A DNA stretch of 64,000 bases from NCBI RefSeq assembly GCF_014646255.1, contig NZ_BMNC01000017.1:1-64000 (forward strand), in the 5' to 3' direction. The notes under the pieces were generated by a model. It was not told where the DNA came from. It saw nothing but the letters and a program-made list of their open reading frames with translations, and did not search any database. This document shows, piece by piece, positions 8,634 through 18,316 of the stretch (its first letter is position 1; every line of letters starts with the position of its first letter). This stretch comes from Lentzea pudingi (GTDB lineage: Bacteria; Actinomycetota; Actinomycetes; Mycobacteriales; Pseudonocardiaceae). The position numbers and the translations under genes were made by a program.

Positions 8634-9061
8634 TCGGCAGACCGACGGCGATCGCGTTGATCGCGGCGGGAGTGGTGCTGACCGCCACGGCGATGGTGTT
8701 GCCGTGGTACTCGACGGCCTACGCGGGTGGTGTCGAGGTCGTGGTCCGGGCGTGGGGGACGGAGATCCTCAACAAGCCCGGCGACTGGCCCGCCGGCGAG
8801 CTCTCGCCCTGGTACGGGGTGCCGGTCGTGGTGACGGCGCTGCTGCTCGTCGCCGGGGTGTGGATCAACCGGGCGGCGCTCGCGGGCGCCGCCGGGCAGG
8901 TCGGTGCCGTGGGGGTGATCGCGGCGCTCGTGGTGTCGGAGCGCGGGCACGCGGTCGACCAGCAGGGCGACTTCGCGGTCGGGTTCGGGCTGGTGTTCCT
9001 CGCGGTCGGAACGCTGGTCGCACTGGCCGGAGCTGTTGCGGTGCAACGGGAGGCGGCGTGA
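8630..9061 (+). CDS. small membrane protein, third of the cassette
   Basis: The 143-residue protein has four hydrophobic helices (about 5-25, 57-77, 80-100 and 120-140) and an extracytoplasmic loop after WYSTAYAGGVEVVVRAWGTE. It lacks the acidic DGVVVHQ tail of the first two members but shares their topology: one helix, a loop of about 30-35 residues, then a helical bundle. The GTGA overlap with its upstream neighbour and the overlap with its downstream neighbour indicate coupled translation. Function unknown. Confidence 0.72.
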   Translation: MIGRPTAIALIAAGVVLTATAMVLPWYSTAYAGGVEVVVRAWGTEILNKPGDWPAGELSPWYGVPVVVTALLLVAGVWINRAALAGAAGQVGAVGVIAALVVSERGHAVDQQGDFAVGFGLVFLAVGTLVALAGAVAVQREAA

Positions 9062-9498
9062 GGAAGATCGTCGGCCTGGTCCTGCTCGCACTCGCCGCCG
9101 CGGCCGCCGTCGGGGCCACGTTCCTGCCGTTCTCGGAGCTGTTGATCAGGCTCGCTCCCGGCCAGCCGCAGACCGCGTACGTCACCACGGGGTGGAGCAC
9201 GCAGTTCGGTGGCACGAAGGACGAACACGGGCCGTTGTTCGCCATCCCGATCGTGCTGGCGGCCGCCGCTCTGCTCGCCGGGGCGCGGTGGACGAAGGTC
9301 GCGTATGCCGGAGCGGCCGCCCTCGCGGGCGTCACCGGGATGTTGTTCGTGTATTTGCTGAACGCGATCAGCTTTCACCGCGAGGGCAACATCGCGATCG
9401 ACCCGGCGCTGGAAGCCGGGTTCGGAAACGGTGTCTGGGTGCTCGTGAGTGCGGTGGTTCTCGCGTTCGGGGCCGTGGTGCTTCACCCCGACGACTGA
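9058..9498 (+). CDS. small membrane protein, fourth of the cassette
   Basis: The GTG at 9058 overlaps the preceding stop by 4 bp and gives a 146-residue product. It has an N-terminal helix (MRKIVGLVLLALAAAAAVGA), a loop with TGWSTQFGG, two central helices, and a final helix ending in VVLHPDD, which echoes the VVVHQ-acidic tail of the first two proteins. Topology matches the other cassette members, so the four genes probably arose by duplication. Function unknown. Confidence 0.72.
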   Translation: MRKIVGLVLLALAAAAAVGATFLPFSELLIRLAPGQPQTAYVTTGWSTQFGGTKDEHGPLFAIPIVLAAAALLAGARWTKVAYAGAAALAGVTGMLFVYLLNAISFHREGNIAIDPALEAGFGNGVWVLVSAVVLAFGAVVLHPDD

Positions 9499-9560
9499 CC
9501 ACCTGGAATCGCCCGGCGTGCCTCACCTGTCGCGTGCGCACCGTGGGTCACTATCGGCGC

Positions 9561-10745
9561 ATGAAGCTTTCCGGGCTGCTGAGCCGCACCAACCACGAAC
9601 TTCCCGGTGTCACGGGCGTCGCGCGGGTTGATCGGCGCGCGAGCGACCTGGTGCGGCGCGTCAGTGCCGGTGACGTCGCGGTGATGGACCTGATCGACCT
9701 CGATCGGCGCACCGCCGAAGCGCTCGTCGCGGCCGAGGTGGTCGGTGTCGTGAACGCGTCACCGTCCATTTCGGGGCGTTTTCCGAACCTCGGCCCGGAA
9801 CTGCTGATCGAGGCGGGCATTCCGCTGATCGACGACGTCGGCGCCGTCGCGCTGCGGGAGATCAAGGAAGGCGTCAAGATCCGGCTGCACGAAGGTGTCG
9901 TGTACGCCGGGGAACGCGAGCTCGCCAAGGGTGTCGAGCAGGACGCCGAAAGCATTGCCGACGCGATGATCGAGGCGAAGGCCGGCATGTCGGCGCAGCT
10001 GGAAGCGTTCTCCGCCAACACCATCGAGTTCCTGCGCCGCGAACGCGCGCTCGTGCTCGACGGCGTTGGCGTGCCCGAGGTGTACGTGCCGATGCGCGAC
10101 CGGCAGGTGCTCGTCGTCGCCGGTGGCCCCTCGCACGCCGAGGAGCTGCGCAAGCTCCGCAAGTACATCCGCGAGTACCGGCCGGTGCTGATCGGCGTCG
10201 ACACGGGCGCCGACACGCTGATCGACGCCGGGCTCAAGCCGGACATCATCGTCGGCGATCCCGACGGCATCGGCACCGCGTCACTGCGTGCCGCCGCCGA
10301 GGTCGTCGTCCCCGCGCAGACCGACGGCCACGCGCCCGGCCTGCAGCGGATCCAGGACCTCGGCATCGGCGCGGTGACGTTCCCCGCGTCGGGCAACGCG
10401 GAGGACCTCGCGTTGCTGCTCGCCGAAGCACACGGGGCGTCCCTGGTCGTCACGGTGGGACTGCGCGCGACGCTGCGCGAGTTCCTCGACCGCGGGCACT
10501 CCGGTTCGAACCCCTCCACGTTCCTCACCCGGTTGAAGCTCGGCAGCAAGCTCGTCGACGGGGAGGCCGTCGCGACCTTGCACCGCAGCCGGGTCTCGCT
10601 GGGCGTGATCGTCCTGCTGGTGACCGCCGCGATCGTCGCCATGGCGGCGGCGCTGGCGGTGTCCGGCGTCGGTCACGTCTACGTCGACATCGTCGTCGAC
10701 GGCTGGCACTCCGTCGTCAACTGGTTCAAGGGGTTGTTCTCGTGA
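9561..10745 (+). CDS. steA: SteA, septal cell-wall division protein
   Basis: The 394-residue protein corresponds to Rv1697/SteA, a thiamin pyrophosphokinase-like fold with a C-terminal membrane anchor. Features seen: LLIEAGIPLIDDVG, the VLVVAGGPSHAEELRKL catalytic-domain-like region, GADTLIDAGLKPDIIVGDPDG, and a single transmembrane helix at about residues 350-372. In corynebacteria SteA and SteB form a septal complex that regulates peptidoglycan hydrolysis. The length agrees with the mycobacterial protein (about 393). The ATG is the first in-frame start after the cassette. It overlaps steB by 4 bp. Confidence 0.9.
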   Translation: MKLSGLLSRTNHELPGVTGVARVDRRASDLVRRVSAGDVAVMDLIDLDRRTAEALVAAEVVGVVNASPSISGRFPNLGPELLIEAGIPLIDDVGAVALREIKEGVKIRLHEGVVYAGERELAKGVEQDAESIADAMIEAKAGMSAQLEAFSANTIEFLRRERALVLDGVGVPEVYVPMRDRQVLVVAGGPSHAEELRKLRKYIREYRPVLIGVDTGADTLIDAGLKPDIIVGDPDGIGTASLRAAAEVVVPAQTDGHAPGLQRIQDLGIGAVTFPASGNAEDLALLLAEAHGASLVVTVGLRATLREFLDRGHSGSNPSTFLTRLKLGSKLVDGEAVATLHRSRVSLGVIVLLVTAAIVAMAAALAVSGVGHVYVDIVVDGWHSVVNWFKGLFS

Positions 10746-11680
10746 TCACGCTGCGCTACCACATAGTTTCGATCACCGCGGTGTTCCTCGCCCTGGCGGT
10801 CGGTGTCGTGCTGGGGTCGACCGCGATCAGCGGGCGGCTGCTCTCCGGGCTGAGCGACGAGAAGAACTCGTTGGCACAGCAGGTGAACGACCTCCAGAAC
10901 GACCGCAACGCGTTGACCGCCAAGCTGACCGAGGCGGACGAGTTCGCCGCGTCCGTTGGCCCGCTCGCCGTCAAGGACCGGCTCACCGACCGCACGGTCG
11001 TCATCGTGACGACGGCGGACGCGCGTCCGTCCGACCGGGACGCCCTCACCGGACTGCTGAAGTCCGCCAGCGCCACCGTCACCGGCGAGGTCCAGCTGAC
11101 CGACGCGTTCTCCGACCCGTCGCGAGGTGACCAGCTCCGCGATCTGGTGGCACGGCTGCAGCCCGCCGGCTCGCAGCTGCCCACGGCCGCGGACCCCGGC
11201 ACGCGCGCCGGTGGCCTGTTCGGGGCGTTGCTGCTGCTCAACTCGACGAACAACGAGCCGCAGGCCACGGCCGACGAGACGGCGTCCGCCCTGTCCGGGC
11301 TGACCAACTCGGGTTTCGTGAAGGCGACCTCGGGCGTGAAGCCGGCGCAGCTCGCGATCGTGCTGACCGGCGGTGCCGCGATCGGTGACTCTGCCGCGGA
11401 CCGGGCGTCGACCATCGCGCGCTTCGCCACCCAGCTCGACCGGGCCGGCGCGGGTGTCGTGCTCGCCGGTGCGAACGGTTCCGCGAACGGCACGGGCGCG
11501 ATCGGCGTGGTCCGCGCGGACACCTCCGCGACGTCGATCCTGTCGACGGTCGACAACTCCGACACCCCGGCGGGTCAGGTCGTCGTGGTGATGGCGATGC
11601 GCGAACAGCTGGAGGGCCGCTCCGGCCGGTATGGCGTGGCGGGCAACGCGGAGGCGTCCTCGCCGGGAACAGCCGGCTAG
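10742..11680 (+). CDS. steB: SteB / MctB-type copper transport and cell-envelope protein
   Basis: The 312-residue protein starts with a signal-anchor (VITLRYHIVSITAVFLALAVGVVLGS) followed by a coiled-coil (EKNSLAQQVNDLQNDRNALT) and a periplasmic domain. This is the Rv1698/MctB family, described both as a copper efflux-linked protein in mycobacteria and as SteB, the partner of SteA, in corynebacteria. The GTG start overlaps the steA stop, consistent with a functional pair. The C-terminus meets the oppositely oriented SMI1 gene at 11677-11680. Confidence 0.9.
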   Translation: MITLRYHIVSITAVFLALAVGVVLGSTAISGRLLSGLSDEKNSLAQQVNDLQNDRNALTAKLTEADEFAASVGPLAVKDRLTDRTVVIVTTADARPSDRDALTGLLKSASATVTGEVQLTDAFSDPSRGDQLRDLVARLQPAGSQLPTAADPGTRAGGLFGALLLLNSTNNEPQATADETASALSGLTNSGFVKATSGVKPAQLAIVLTGGAAIGDSAADRASTIARFATQLDRAGAGVVLAGANGSANGTGAIGVVRADTSATSILSTVDNSDTPAGQVVVVMAMREQLEGRSGRYGVAGNAEASSPGTAG

Positions 11681-12339
11681 TCCGTCGCCCACTCGCCGGG
11701 CAGGCGTTCGGCCAGCGTTTCGAGCGCCTCCGGCGTACGGGCGCGGGCCCAGAGCCACTGGGCCGCGTCCTCGCGCACGATCACGTCGTCGCTGACGAAC
11801 CAGCGGGCGCCGGGACTGCGCAGCGGCAGCAGTGAGAAGTGGTCTTCGAGCAGGGAGATGTCCACAGCGGACATCTCCCTGTCGGCTGTGACGGCCTCGT
11901 CGCGGAACAACGCCTCGGACAGCACCAGCTCCACGCAGGCGGCGGAGAAGTGCGGGAGCCAGGGTTCCCAGCCGCGTTCCGCCTCGTGCACGACCGCCGG
12001 GTCCGGGCTGTCGAGTGCCGCGCCCCACGAGGTGCCGGTGTGGCTCTCCCGGCGGAAGACGACGAGCTCGCCGTCGCGCCGGAGCTCGCTCGGGGTGAGC
12101 AGCCAGTCCTGGTTGCTCGTGAGGTCGGGGCGTTTGCCGAACAACGCGTAGGCGTCGCGCATCGCGTCCGGCAGCCGCACGCCGAGGCGGTGCTCCGCGG
12201 CGTCCAGGTCGGCCTGGTTCCAGCCGTCCCTGGCCTCGATCGGCTCGGCCCACGCGGCCGCGAACCCCTCGATGAAACGCCACGCCGCCGAACGGTCGTG
12301 CATGGCTCGTGTCGCGCTCCCTGCCACGTCGAAGGTCAC
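11677..12339 (-). CDS. SMI1/KNR4 (SUKH-like) domain protein
   Basis: The 220-residue protein has the SMI1/KNR4 signature in LDAAEHRLGVRLPDAMRDAYALFG (shown by its core ERL/LGVRLPDAMRD) at about residues 46-70, followed by LLTPSELRRDGELVVFRRE. This fold occurs in bacterial immunity proteins and regulators. No toxin gene lies beside it, so an immunity role is not supported here. It is convergent with steB and overlaps its stop by 3 bp. The GTG start at 12339 is uncertain; an ATG at 12303 would shorten it by 12 residues. Confidence 0.75.
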   Translation of the reverse strand: MTFDVAGSATRAMHDRSAAWRFIEGFAAAWAEPIEARDGWNQADLDAAEHRLGVRLPDAMRDAYALFGKRPDLTSNQDWLLTPSELRRDGELVVFRRESHTGTSWGAALDSPDPAVVHEAERGWEPWLPHFSAACVELVLSEALFRDEAVTADREMSAVDISLLEDHFSLLPLRSPGARWFVSDDVIVREDAAQWLWARARTPEALETLAERLPGEWATD

Positions 12340-12515
12340 GTGACAACTTTTCCTGATGCCGGCCTGTGCCGGGGGAAGTTCAGAAAACCCCTCACTGCGC
12401 CGATCGGGTGATGTGATCTGCCGGGTCGTGGTGCGCTCGGTGACCGGCGGCGTGTTAGCGTTATGGCCCGTGGATAGGGGGATCTACCCCCACGATCTTC
12501 ACGGGAGCCCCGTTG
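12340..12515 (+). promoter_or_regulatory. divergent upstream region of pyrG and the SMI1 gene
   Basis: About 175 bp separate the divergent starts. On the plus strand a short perfect hairpin (GGGGG at 12477-12481, ATCTA loop, CCCCC at 12487-12491) lies just before the ribosome-binding site GGGAG at 12503-12507. It could influence pyrG translation or mark the transcript 5' end. I cannot assign promoter boxes with confidence. Confidence 0.4.
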
Positions 12516-14194
<1,679 letters not shown>

Positions 14195-14198
<4 letters not shown>

Positions 14199-14812
14199 GC
14201 CGGCACGACTTCCGCACGGTCTCCAGCGAGGACGTGCACGTCGGACGGGTCGTCGCGCTGCGGATCGACGAGGTCGAGATGCCCGGCGGCGGCACGGCCA
14301 AGCGCGAGATCGTCGAGCACATGGGCGCCGTCGCGGTCGTGGCCGTGGACTCCTCGGACCAGGTCGTGCTGATCCACCAGTACCGGCACGCGCTGGGCAG
14401 GCACCTCTGGGAGCTGCCGGCCGGCCTGCTCGACCACGACGGCGAGGAGCCCGTCATCGGCGCCCGCCGGGAGCTGGCCGAGGAGGTCGGGCTCGACGCG
14501 GCGCGCTGGGACACGCTGGTCGACGTCGCCGCGTCCCCCGGCTTCACCGACGAGGTCGTGCGCGTGTACCTGGCGCGCGAACTGTCCGAAGTGGACCGTG
14601 AGGTGCAGGGCGAGGAGGAGGCGGACCTGGAGGTCCACCGCTTCCCGCTCGCCGAGGCCGTGCGGATGGTGCTGGCGGGGGAGATCGTGAACGCCTCGAC
14701 CTCGGCCGGGCTGCTGGCGGCGCGCGAGGTGCTGGAGGGACGGGCCGAGGCCCGCCCGGCCGACGCGCCTTTCCGCGACAAGCCGACCCGGTTCGCCGCG
14801 CGCAAGAAGTAG
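14195..14812 (+). CDS. Nudix hydrolase, ADP-ribose pyrophosphatase-like
   Basis: The 205-residue protein matches the Rv1700 type of ADP-ribose pyrophosphatase. The Nudix box reads GLLDHDGEEPVIGARRELAE followed by EVGL, with the metal-binding REL-EE core intact. Its first part is less canonical, as is usual in this subfamily. LWELPAG precedes it and SPGFTDEVVRVYLA follows, as in ADP-ribose hydrolases. The GTG start lies inside the pyrG stop (GTGA). It probably clears ADP-ribose in the cytosol. Confidence 0.92.
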
Positions 14813-14822
14813 GTTGGACCTC

Positions 14823-15218
14823 ATGCGGACGTCGACTGGTGCCTTCTCCCGCTTGAAGGCACCCGTCGGCGTTCTCGCGGCCGCGGCAGCCGGGGCCGCG
14901 TTGCTGCTGTTCGTCGACCCGAACCAGCCGGGCAACCTGCTGCCGAAGTGCCCGTTCCACTGGCTGACGGGGCTGAACTGCCCTGCTTGCGGCGTCACGC
15001 GCATGACGCATGCGTTGCTGCACGGCGATGTCGTCAGCGCGTTCCACTTCAACGCCGCGTTGCTCGTTCTCGGGCTGCCGCTGGCCGTATGGCTGTTCGC
15101 GCGGTGGACGCGCGCCAAGTGGACCGGCGAACGGCGATCCGTGCCGAAGTCGGTCGGTTTCGCCGTTCTCGTCGTGGGCGCGGTGTGGGGCGTGGGCAGA
15201 AACCTGGCCGGGATCTAG
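14823..15218 (+). CDS. DUF2752 family membrane protein
   Basis: The 131-residue protein has three predicted membrane helices (about 15-32, 73-90 and 110-127). It carries the DUF2752 signature, FHWLTGLNCPACGVTRMTHAL (here split as CPFHW, then CPACGVTR). The family has no assigned biochemical role. The ATG at 14823 is preferred over an in-frame TTG at 14814. Its stop codon is part of a long palindrome shared with the convergent TM2 gene, suggesting tight pairing with that neighbour. Confidence 0.85.
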   Translation: MRTSTGAFSRLKAPVGVLAAAAAGAALLLFVDPNQPGNLLPKCPFHWLTGLNCPACGVTRMTHALLHGDVVSAFHFNAALLVLGLPLAVWLFARWTRAKWTGERRSVPKSVGFAVLVVGAVWGVGRNLAGI

Positions 15219-15258
15219 TGGCGTGACCCAGAACGTACGTTCTGAGCCACGCCACTAG
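15215..15258. terminator. 44-nt palindrome, bidirectional terminator containing both stop codons
   Basis: The arms CTAGTGGCGTG and CACGCCACTAG enclose a 14-nt perfect core, AGAACGTACGTTCT. The 22-nt half-sites differ at only two positions. The TAG of the DUF2752 gene (15216-15218) and the complementary CTA of the TM2 gene (15255-15257) are mirror positions within it. It can fold equally on either transcript. Confidence 0.85.
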
Positions 15259-15854
15259 TCCCTGAGCTTGCGGCCTTCGGAGTCCGTGCCGCCCTGGACC
15301 AGGATGATGACCGCGTCGACCAGCGACCAGATGCCGCAACCACCGCAGGTCAGCAGCTGCGCGACGGCGATGCCGGTGTGGCCCGTGTAGAAGCGGCCGA
15401 TGCCCAGGTTGCCCAGGAACAGCTGCAGCAGGCCCGCGACGATCTTCGACTTGTCCGACAGCGGCAGGCCCGTGTACGGGTCGATCCCGTACCCCGGCGC
15501 ATAACCCGGGCCCATCATGCCGGGCGGCGGCTGCGGCACCCCGTACTGCGGCTGCGGGCCGGTGGGCGGCGGGTAGTACGGCTGGGTGGGCGGCGGCAGG
15601 TAGCCGGGCGCGGCCGGGGGCGTGGCGAACGGCACCGACGGCGGCGCGAGGAACGGCGGGTGGGGCTGCGGCAGGTCGCGGAACAGCTCCGCGAGCTCGA
15701 AGTAGCTCTGCGCGCCGGACGCGCGGTTCACGCGTTCCTGGTACTCGCCGATGTCGAGCCGCGCCATCGCGAAGTGGTCGTTGAGAGCGGTGATCGCTTC
15801 TTCGCGCTGCTGGTTGCCGATGCGCTGCTGTTCTGGCCCGAATGCGTCTGACAC
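15255..15854 (-). CDS. DUF1707-like and TM2 domain membrane protein
   Basis: The 199-residue protein begins with a DUF1707-like segment (QREEAITALNDHFAMARLD, then IGEYQERVNRA), followed by a Pro/Tyr/Gly-rich linker at about 65-130 (repeats such as PPPTQPYYPPPTGPQPQYG). It ends with a TM2 domain: LSDKSKIVAGLLQLFLGNLG and IGRFYTGHTGIAVAQ, with two membrane helices and the aspartate in LVDAVIIL. The GTG at 15854 was chosen because the DUF1707 segment starts there. It is convergent with the DUF2752 gene. Role unknown; TM2 proteins are often envelope-associated. Confidence 0.85.
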   Translation of the reverse strand: MSDAFGPEQQRIGNQQREEAITALNDHFAMARLDIGEYQERVNRASGAQSYFELAELFRDLPQPHPPFLAPPSVPFATPPAAPGYLPPPTQPYYPPPTGPQPQYGVPQPPPGMMGPGYAPGYGIDPYTGLPLSDKSKIVAGLLQLFLGNLGIGRFYTGHTGIAVAQLLTCGGCGIWSLVDAVIILVQGGTDSEGRKLRD

Positions 15855-15906
15855 GGTTCGCACCGTATCCGATGCAGCAGATCGATATCGGGAATACGCT
15901 GCGACG

Positions 15907-16977
15907 ATGCTGGTCGGTGTCCCAAAGGAGATCAAGAACCACGAGTACCGCGTCGCCATCACCCCCGCCGGAGTGGTCGAACTGGTGCGCCGCGGGCATT
16001 CCGTCGTCGTCGAGCGCGACGCCGGTGCGGGCTCGTCGTTCCCCGACCACGAGTACGAGGCGGCGGGTGCGCGGATCGCCGGTTCGGCCGACGAGGTGTG
16101 GGGCGCGGCGGAGCTGGTCCTGAAGGTCAAGGAACCGATCGAGGCCGAGTACCACCGGATGCGCCGCGAGCAGGTGCTGTTCACCTACCTGCACCTGGCG
16201 GCGTCGCCGTCGTGCACCGCGGCCGTCGCCGCGTCCGGGATCACCGCCATCGCGTACGAGACCGTGCAGCTCGCGGACGGCTCGTTGCCGTTGCTGGCGC
16301 CGATGAGCGAGATCGCCGGGCGGATGGCCGCCCAGGTCGGCGCGCACTGCCTCGAACGCGCGCAGGGCGGGCGCGGGGTGTTGCTGGGCGGTGCCCCCGG
16401 AGTCGCCGCGGGCAAGGTCGCGGTGATCGGCGCGGGCGTGGCGGGGATGAACGCGGCGACGATGGCCGTCGGCATGCAGGCCGAGGTGGTCGTGCTCGAC
16501 ACCAACGTCAACCGGTTGCGGCAGATCGACTTCACCTACCGCGGGCACCTGCAGACGATCGCGTCGAACGCCTACGAGGTCGAGAAGGCCTGCCGGTGGG
16601 CGGATCTCGTCGTTGGCGCGGTGCTGGTGCCCGGTGCGAAGGCACCGAAGCTCGTCAGCAACGACCTGGTGTCGCGGATGCGGCCGGGCAGCGTGCTCGT
16701 GGACATCGCGGTCGACCAGGGCGGCTGTTTCGAGGACACGAGGCCGACCACGCACGACGCGCCGACGTACCGCGTGCACGACTCCGTGTTCTACTGCGTC
16801 GCGAACATGCCCGGTGCCGTGCCGAACACGTCGACGTACGCGCTCACGAACGTGACGCTGCCGTACGTCATCGCGTTGGCGGACAAGGGCTTCGAGCGCG
16901 CCGTCGCCGACGACCCCGCTTTGGCGAAGGGCGTCAACGCACTGGCCGGGGAGATCGTCCTGGAAGGGCTGGCGTGA
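15907..16977 (+). CDS. ald: alanine dehydrogenase
   Basis: The 356-residue NAD-dependent enzyme interconverts L-alanine with pyruvate and ammonia. It starts MLVGVPKEIKNHEYRVAITP, a highly conserved motif, and includes the catalytic lysine and His regions (VLKVKEPI; FTYLHLAAS), the Rossmann motif VAVIGAGVAGMNAA, and VDIAVDQGGCFEDTRPTTH near the C-terminus. It is about 15 residues shorter than most bacterial Ald, mainly at the C-terminus. Its stop overlaps the xerD GTG. Ald is not part of the mycobacterial version of this block, so it is an insertion here. Confidence 0.95.
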   Translation: MLVGVPKEIKNHEYRVAITPAGVVELVRRGHSVVVERDAGAGSSFPDHEYEAAGARIAGSADEVWGAAELVLKVKEPIEAEYHRMRREQVLFTYLHLAASPSCTAAVAASGITAIAYETVQLADGSLPLLAPMSEIAGRMAAQVGAHCLERAQGGRGVLLGGAPGVAAGKVAVIGAGVAGMNAATMAVGMQAEVVVLDTNVNRLRQIDFTYRGHLQTIASNAYEVEKACRWADLVVGAVLVPGAKAPKLVSNDLVSRMRPGSVLVDIAVDQGGCFEDTRPTTHDAPTYRVHDSVFYCVANMPGAVPNTSTYALTNVTLPYVIALADKGFERAVADDPALAKGVNALAGEIVLEGLA

Positions 16978-17861
16978 TTTCTGAGTTGGTGGCGACCTAT
17001 CTCGACCACCTCGCCGTGGAACGCGGCACCGCCCGCAACACGCTCGACTCGTACACCCGCGACCTGCGCCGCTACACCGAACACCTGGAATCGCTTGGTG
17101 TCACGGACTTGGGTGCCGTGACAGAGCTCCAGGTGAGCGAGTTCCTGGCCGTGCTGCGCGAAAGCGGGCTCGCTGCGTCGTCCGCCGCACGCACTTTGGT
17201 CGCTGTGCGCGGTTTGCACCGCTTTGCGCATCGTGAAGGCGTTGTGCCGCATGACGCCGCACGGGCCGTGCACCCGCCGTCGCCGCCGAAGAGGCTGCCA
17301 AAAGCATTGCCCGTCAATGATGTTCTGACACTGCTCGACAACGTGGGAAACCTCAGGGACAAAGCCCTCCTGGAGTTGTTGTACTCGACGGGAGCCCGAA
17401 TCTCCGAGGTGGTGGGGCTCGACGTGGACGACGTCGACGCGACCGAGCGCACCGTGCTGCTCGACGGCAAGGGCGGCAAGCAGCGGCTGGTCCCGGTCGG
17501 GCGGCCGGCGTTGGCCGCGGTGGACGCGTACCTGGTCCGGGCGCGCCCCGCGCTGGCGGCGAAAGGGCGTGGCACGCCCGCTTTGTTCTTGAACGCGCGC
17601 GGCGGAAGGCTGTCGCGGCAGAGCGCGTGGACGGTGCTGAAGACCGCCGCGGAGGAGGCCGGCATCACCGCTGTGGTGTCCCCGCACACGTTGCGGCATT
17701 CGTTCGCCACCCATCTGCTCGAAGGGGGTGCTGACGTTCGGGTGGTTCAGGAACTCCTCGGGCACGCATCCGTTACGACCACTCAGGTGTACACACTGGT
17801 AACCGTTACGACTTTGAGGGAGGTCTACGCAACTGCTCACCCTCGAGCCACTGGAACATGA
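16974..17861 (+). CDS. xerD: tyrosine recombinase XerD
   Basis: The 295-residue recombinase resolves chromosome dimers at dif. It has an N-terminal SAM-like core-binding domain (LVATYLDHLAVERGTARNTL) and a catalytic domain with the Arg in STGARISEVVGL, the Lys in GKGGKQRLVP, HTLRHSFATHLL (His-x-x-Arg), GHASVTTTQ (His) and the Tyr nucleophile in TQVYTLV. Length and synteny (after the Nudix gene and before parA/scpAB) identify it as the chromosomal XerD, not a phage integrase. GTG overlaps the ald stop by 4 bp. Confidence 0.95.
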   Translation: MISELVATYLDHLAVERGTARNTLDSYTRDLRRYTEHLESLGVTDLGAVTELQVSEFLAVLRESGLAASSAARTLVAVRGLHRFAHREGVVPHDAARAVHPPSPPKRLPKALPVNDVLTLLDNVGNLRDKALLELLYSTGARISEVVGLDVDDVDATERTVLLDGKGGKQRLVPVGRPALAAVDAYLVRARPALAAKGRGTPALFLNARGGRLSRQSAWTVLKTAAEEAGITAVVSPHTLRHSFATHLLEGGADVRVVQELLGHASVTTTQVYTLVTVTTLREVYATAHPRATGT

Positions 17862-17885
17862 GGCTTCCACGGGTACGGTGGGCAG

Positions 17886-18215
17886 GTGCCGAACTTGGAC
17901 GAGCCGTCCCCACAGGCCATCGATCTAGCCGCCGTGCTGCACGCGCTGAGTGACCCGACAAGGCTCGCGGTCGTGCGCCAGATCCAGTCGAGCGGTGAAC
18001 GCCTGTGCGGGGCCTTCGAGGTTGACGTAGCGAAGTCGACTCTTTCCCAGCACCTGCGCGTGCTGCGCGAAGCGGGTATCACCCGAACACGCTGCCGCGG
18101 CAACCAGCGCTGGGTCTCTCTGCGCCGCGATGACCTGGACTTCCTCTTCCCGGGCCTGCTCGACGTGGTGCTGTCCGCCGCGGACAGGCGAACACGAACG
18201 GATGTCACCGTCTAA
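17886..18215 (+). CDS. ArsR-family helix-turn-helix regulator
   Basis: The 109-residue protein has a winged HTH of ArsR type: LAAVLHALSDPTRLAVVRQI, then the recognition region AKSTLSQHLRVLREAGITRT and wing RGNQRWVSLRRDDLD. The usual metal-binding ELCVC motif is replaced by RLCGAFEVDV, so a metal sensor role is not supported. It stands alone between xerD and parA with no obvious target operon. It may repress itself or a neighbour. GTG start. Confidence 0.88.
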   Translation: MPNLDEPSPQAIDLAAVLHALSDPTRLAVVRQIQSSGERLCGAFEVDVAKSTLSQHLRVLREAGITRTRCRGNQRWVSLRRDDLDFLFPGLLDVVLSAADRRTRTDVTV

Positions 18216-18316
18216 CTCAGTCTTGACAAACACCGGCGAGGCGCGTTGCCGCTCGCACGGGTGCGGCCTAGGCTGCGCCCCGAGAGACGACTACGACCAG
18301 TGAGGGAACGCCAGCC

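Noticed and set aside
11677..12339. SMI1/KNR4 gene as part of a toxin-immunity pair
   Set aside because: No toxin-like or secretion-linked gene is adjacent on either side.
16974..17861. Tyrosine recombinase as evidence of an integrated element
   Set aside because: It is the core XerD in its usual place by sequence and synteny; no att repeats or phage genes are near.
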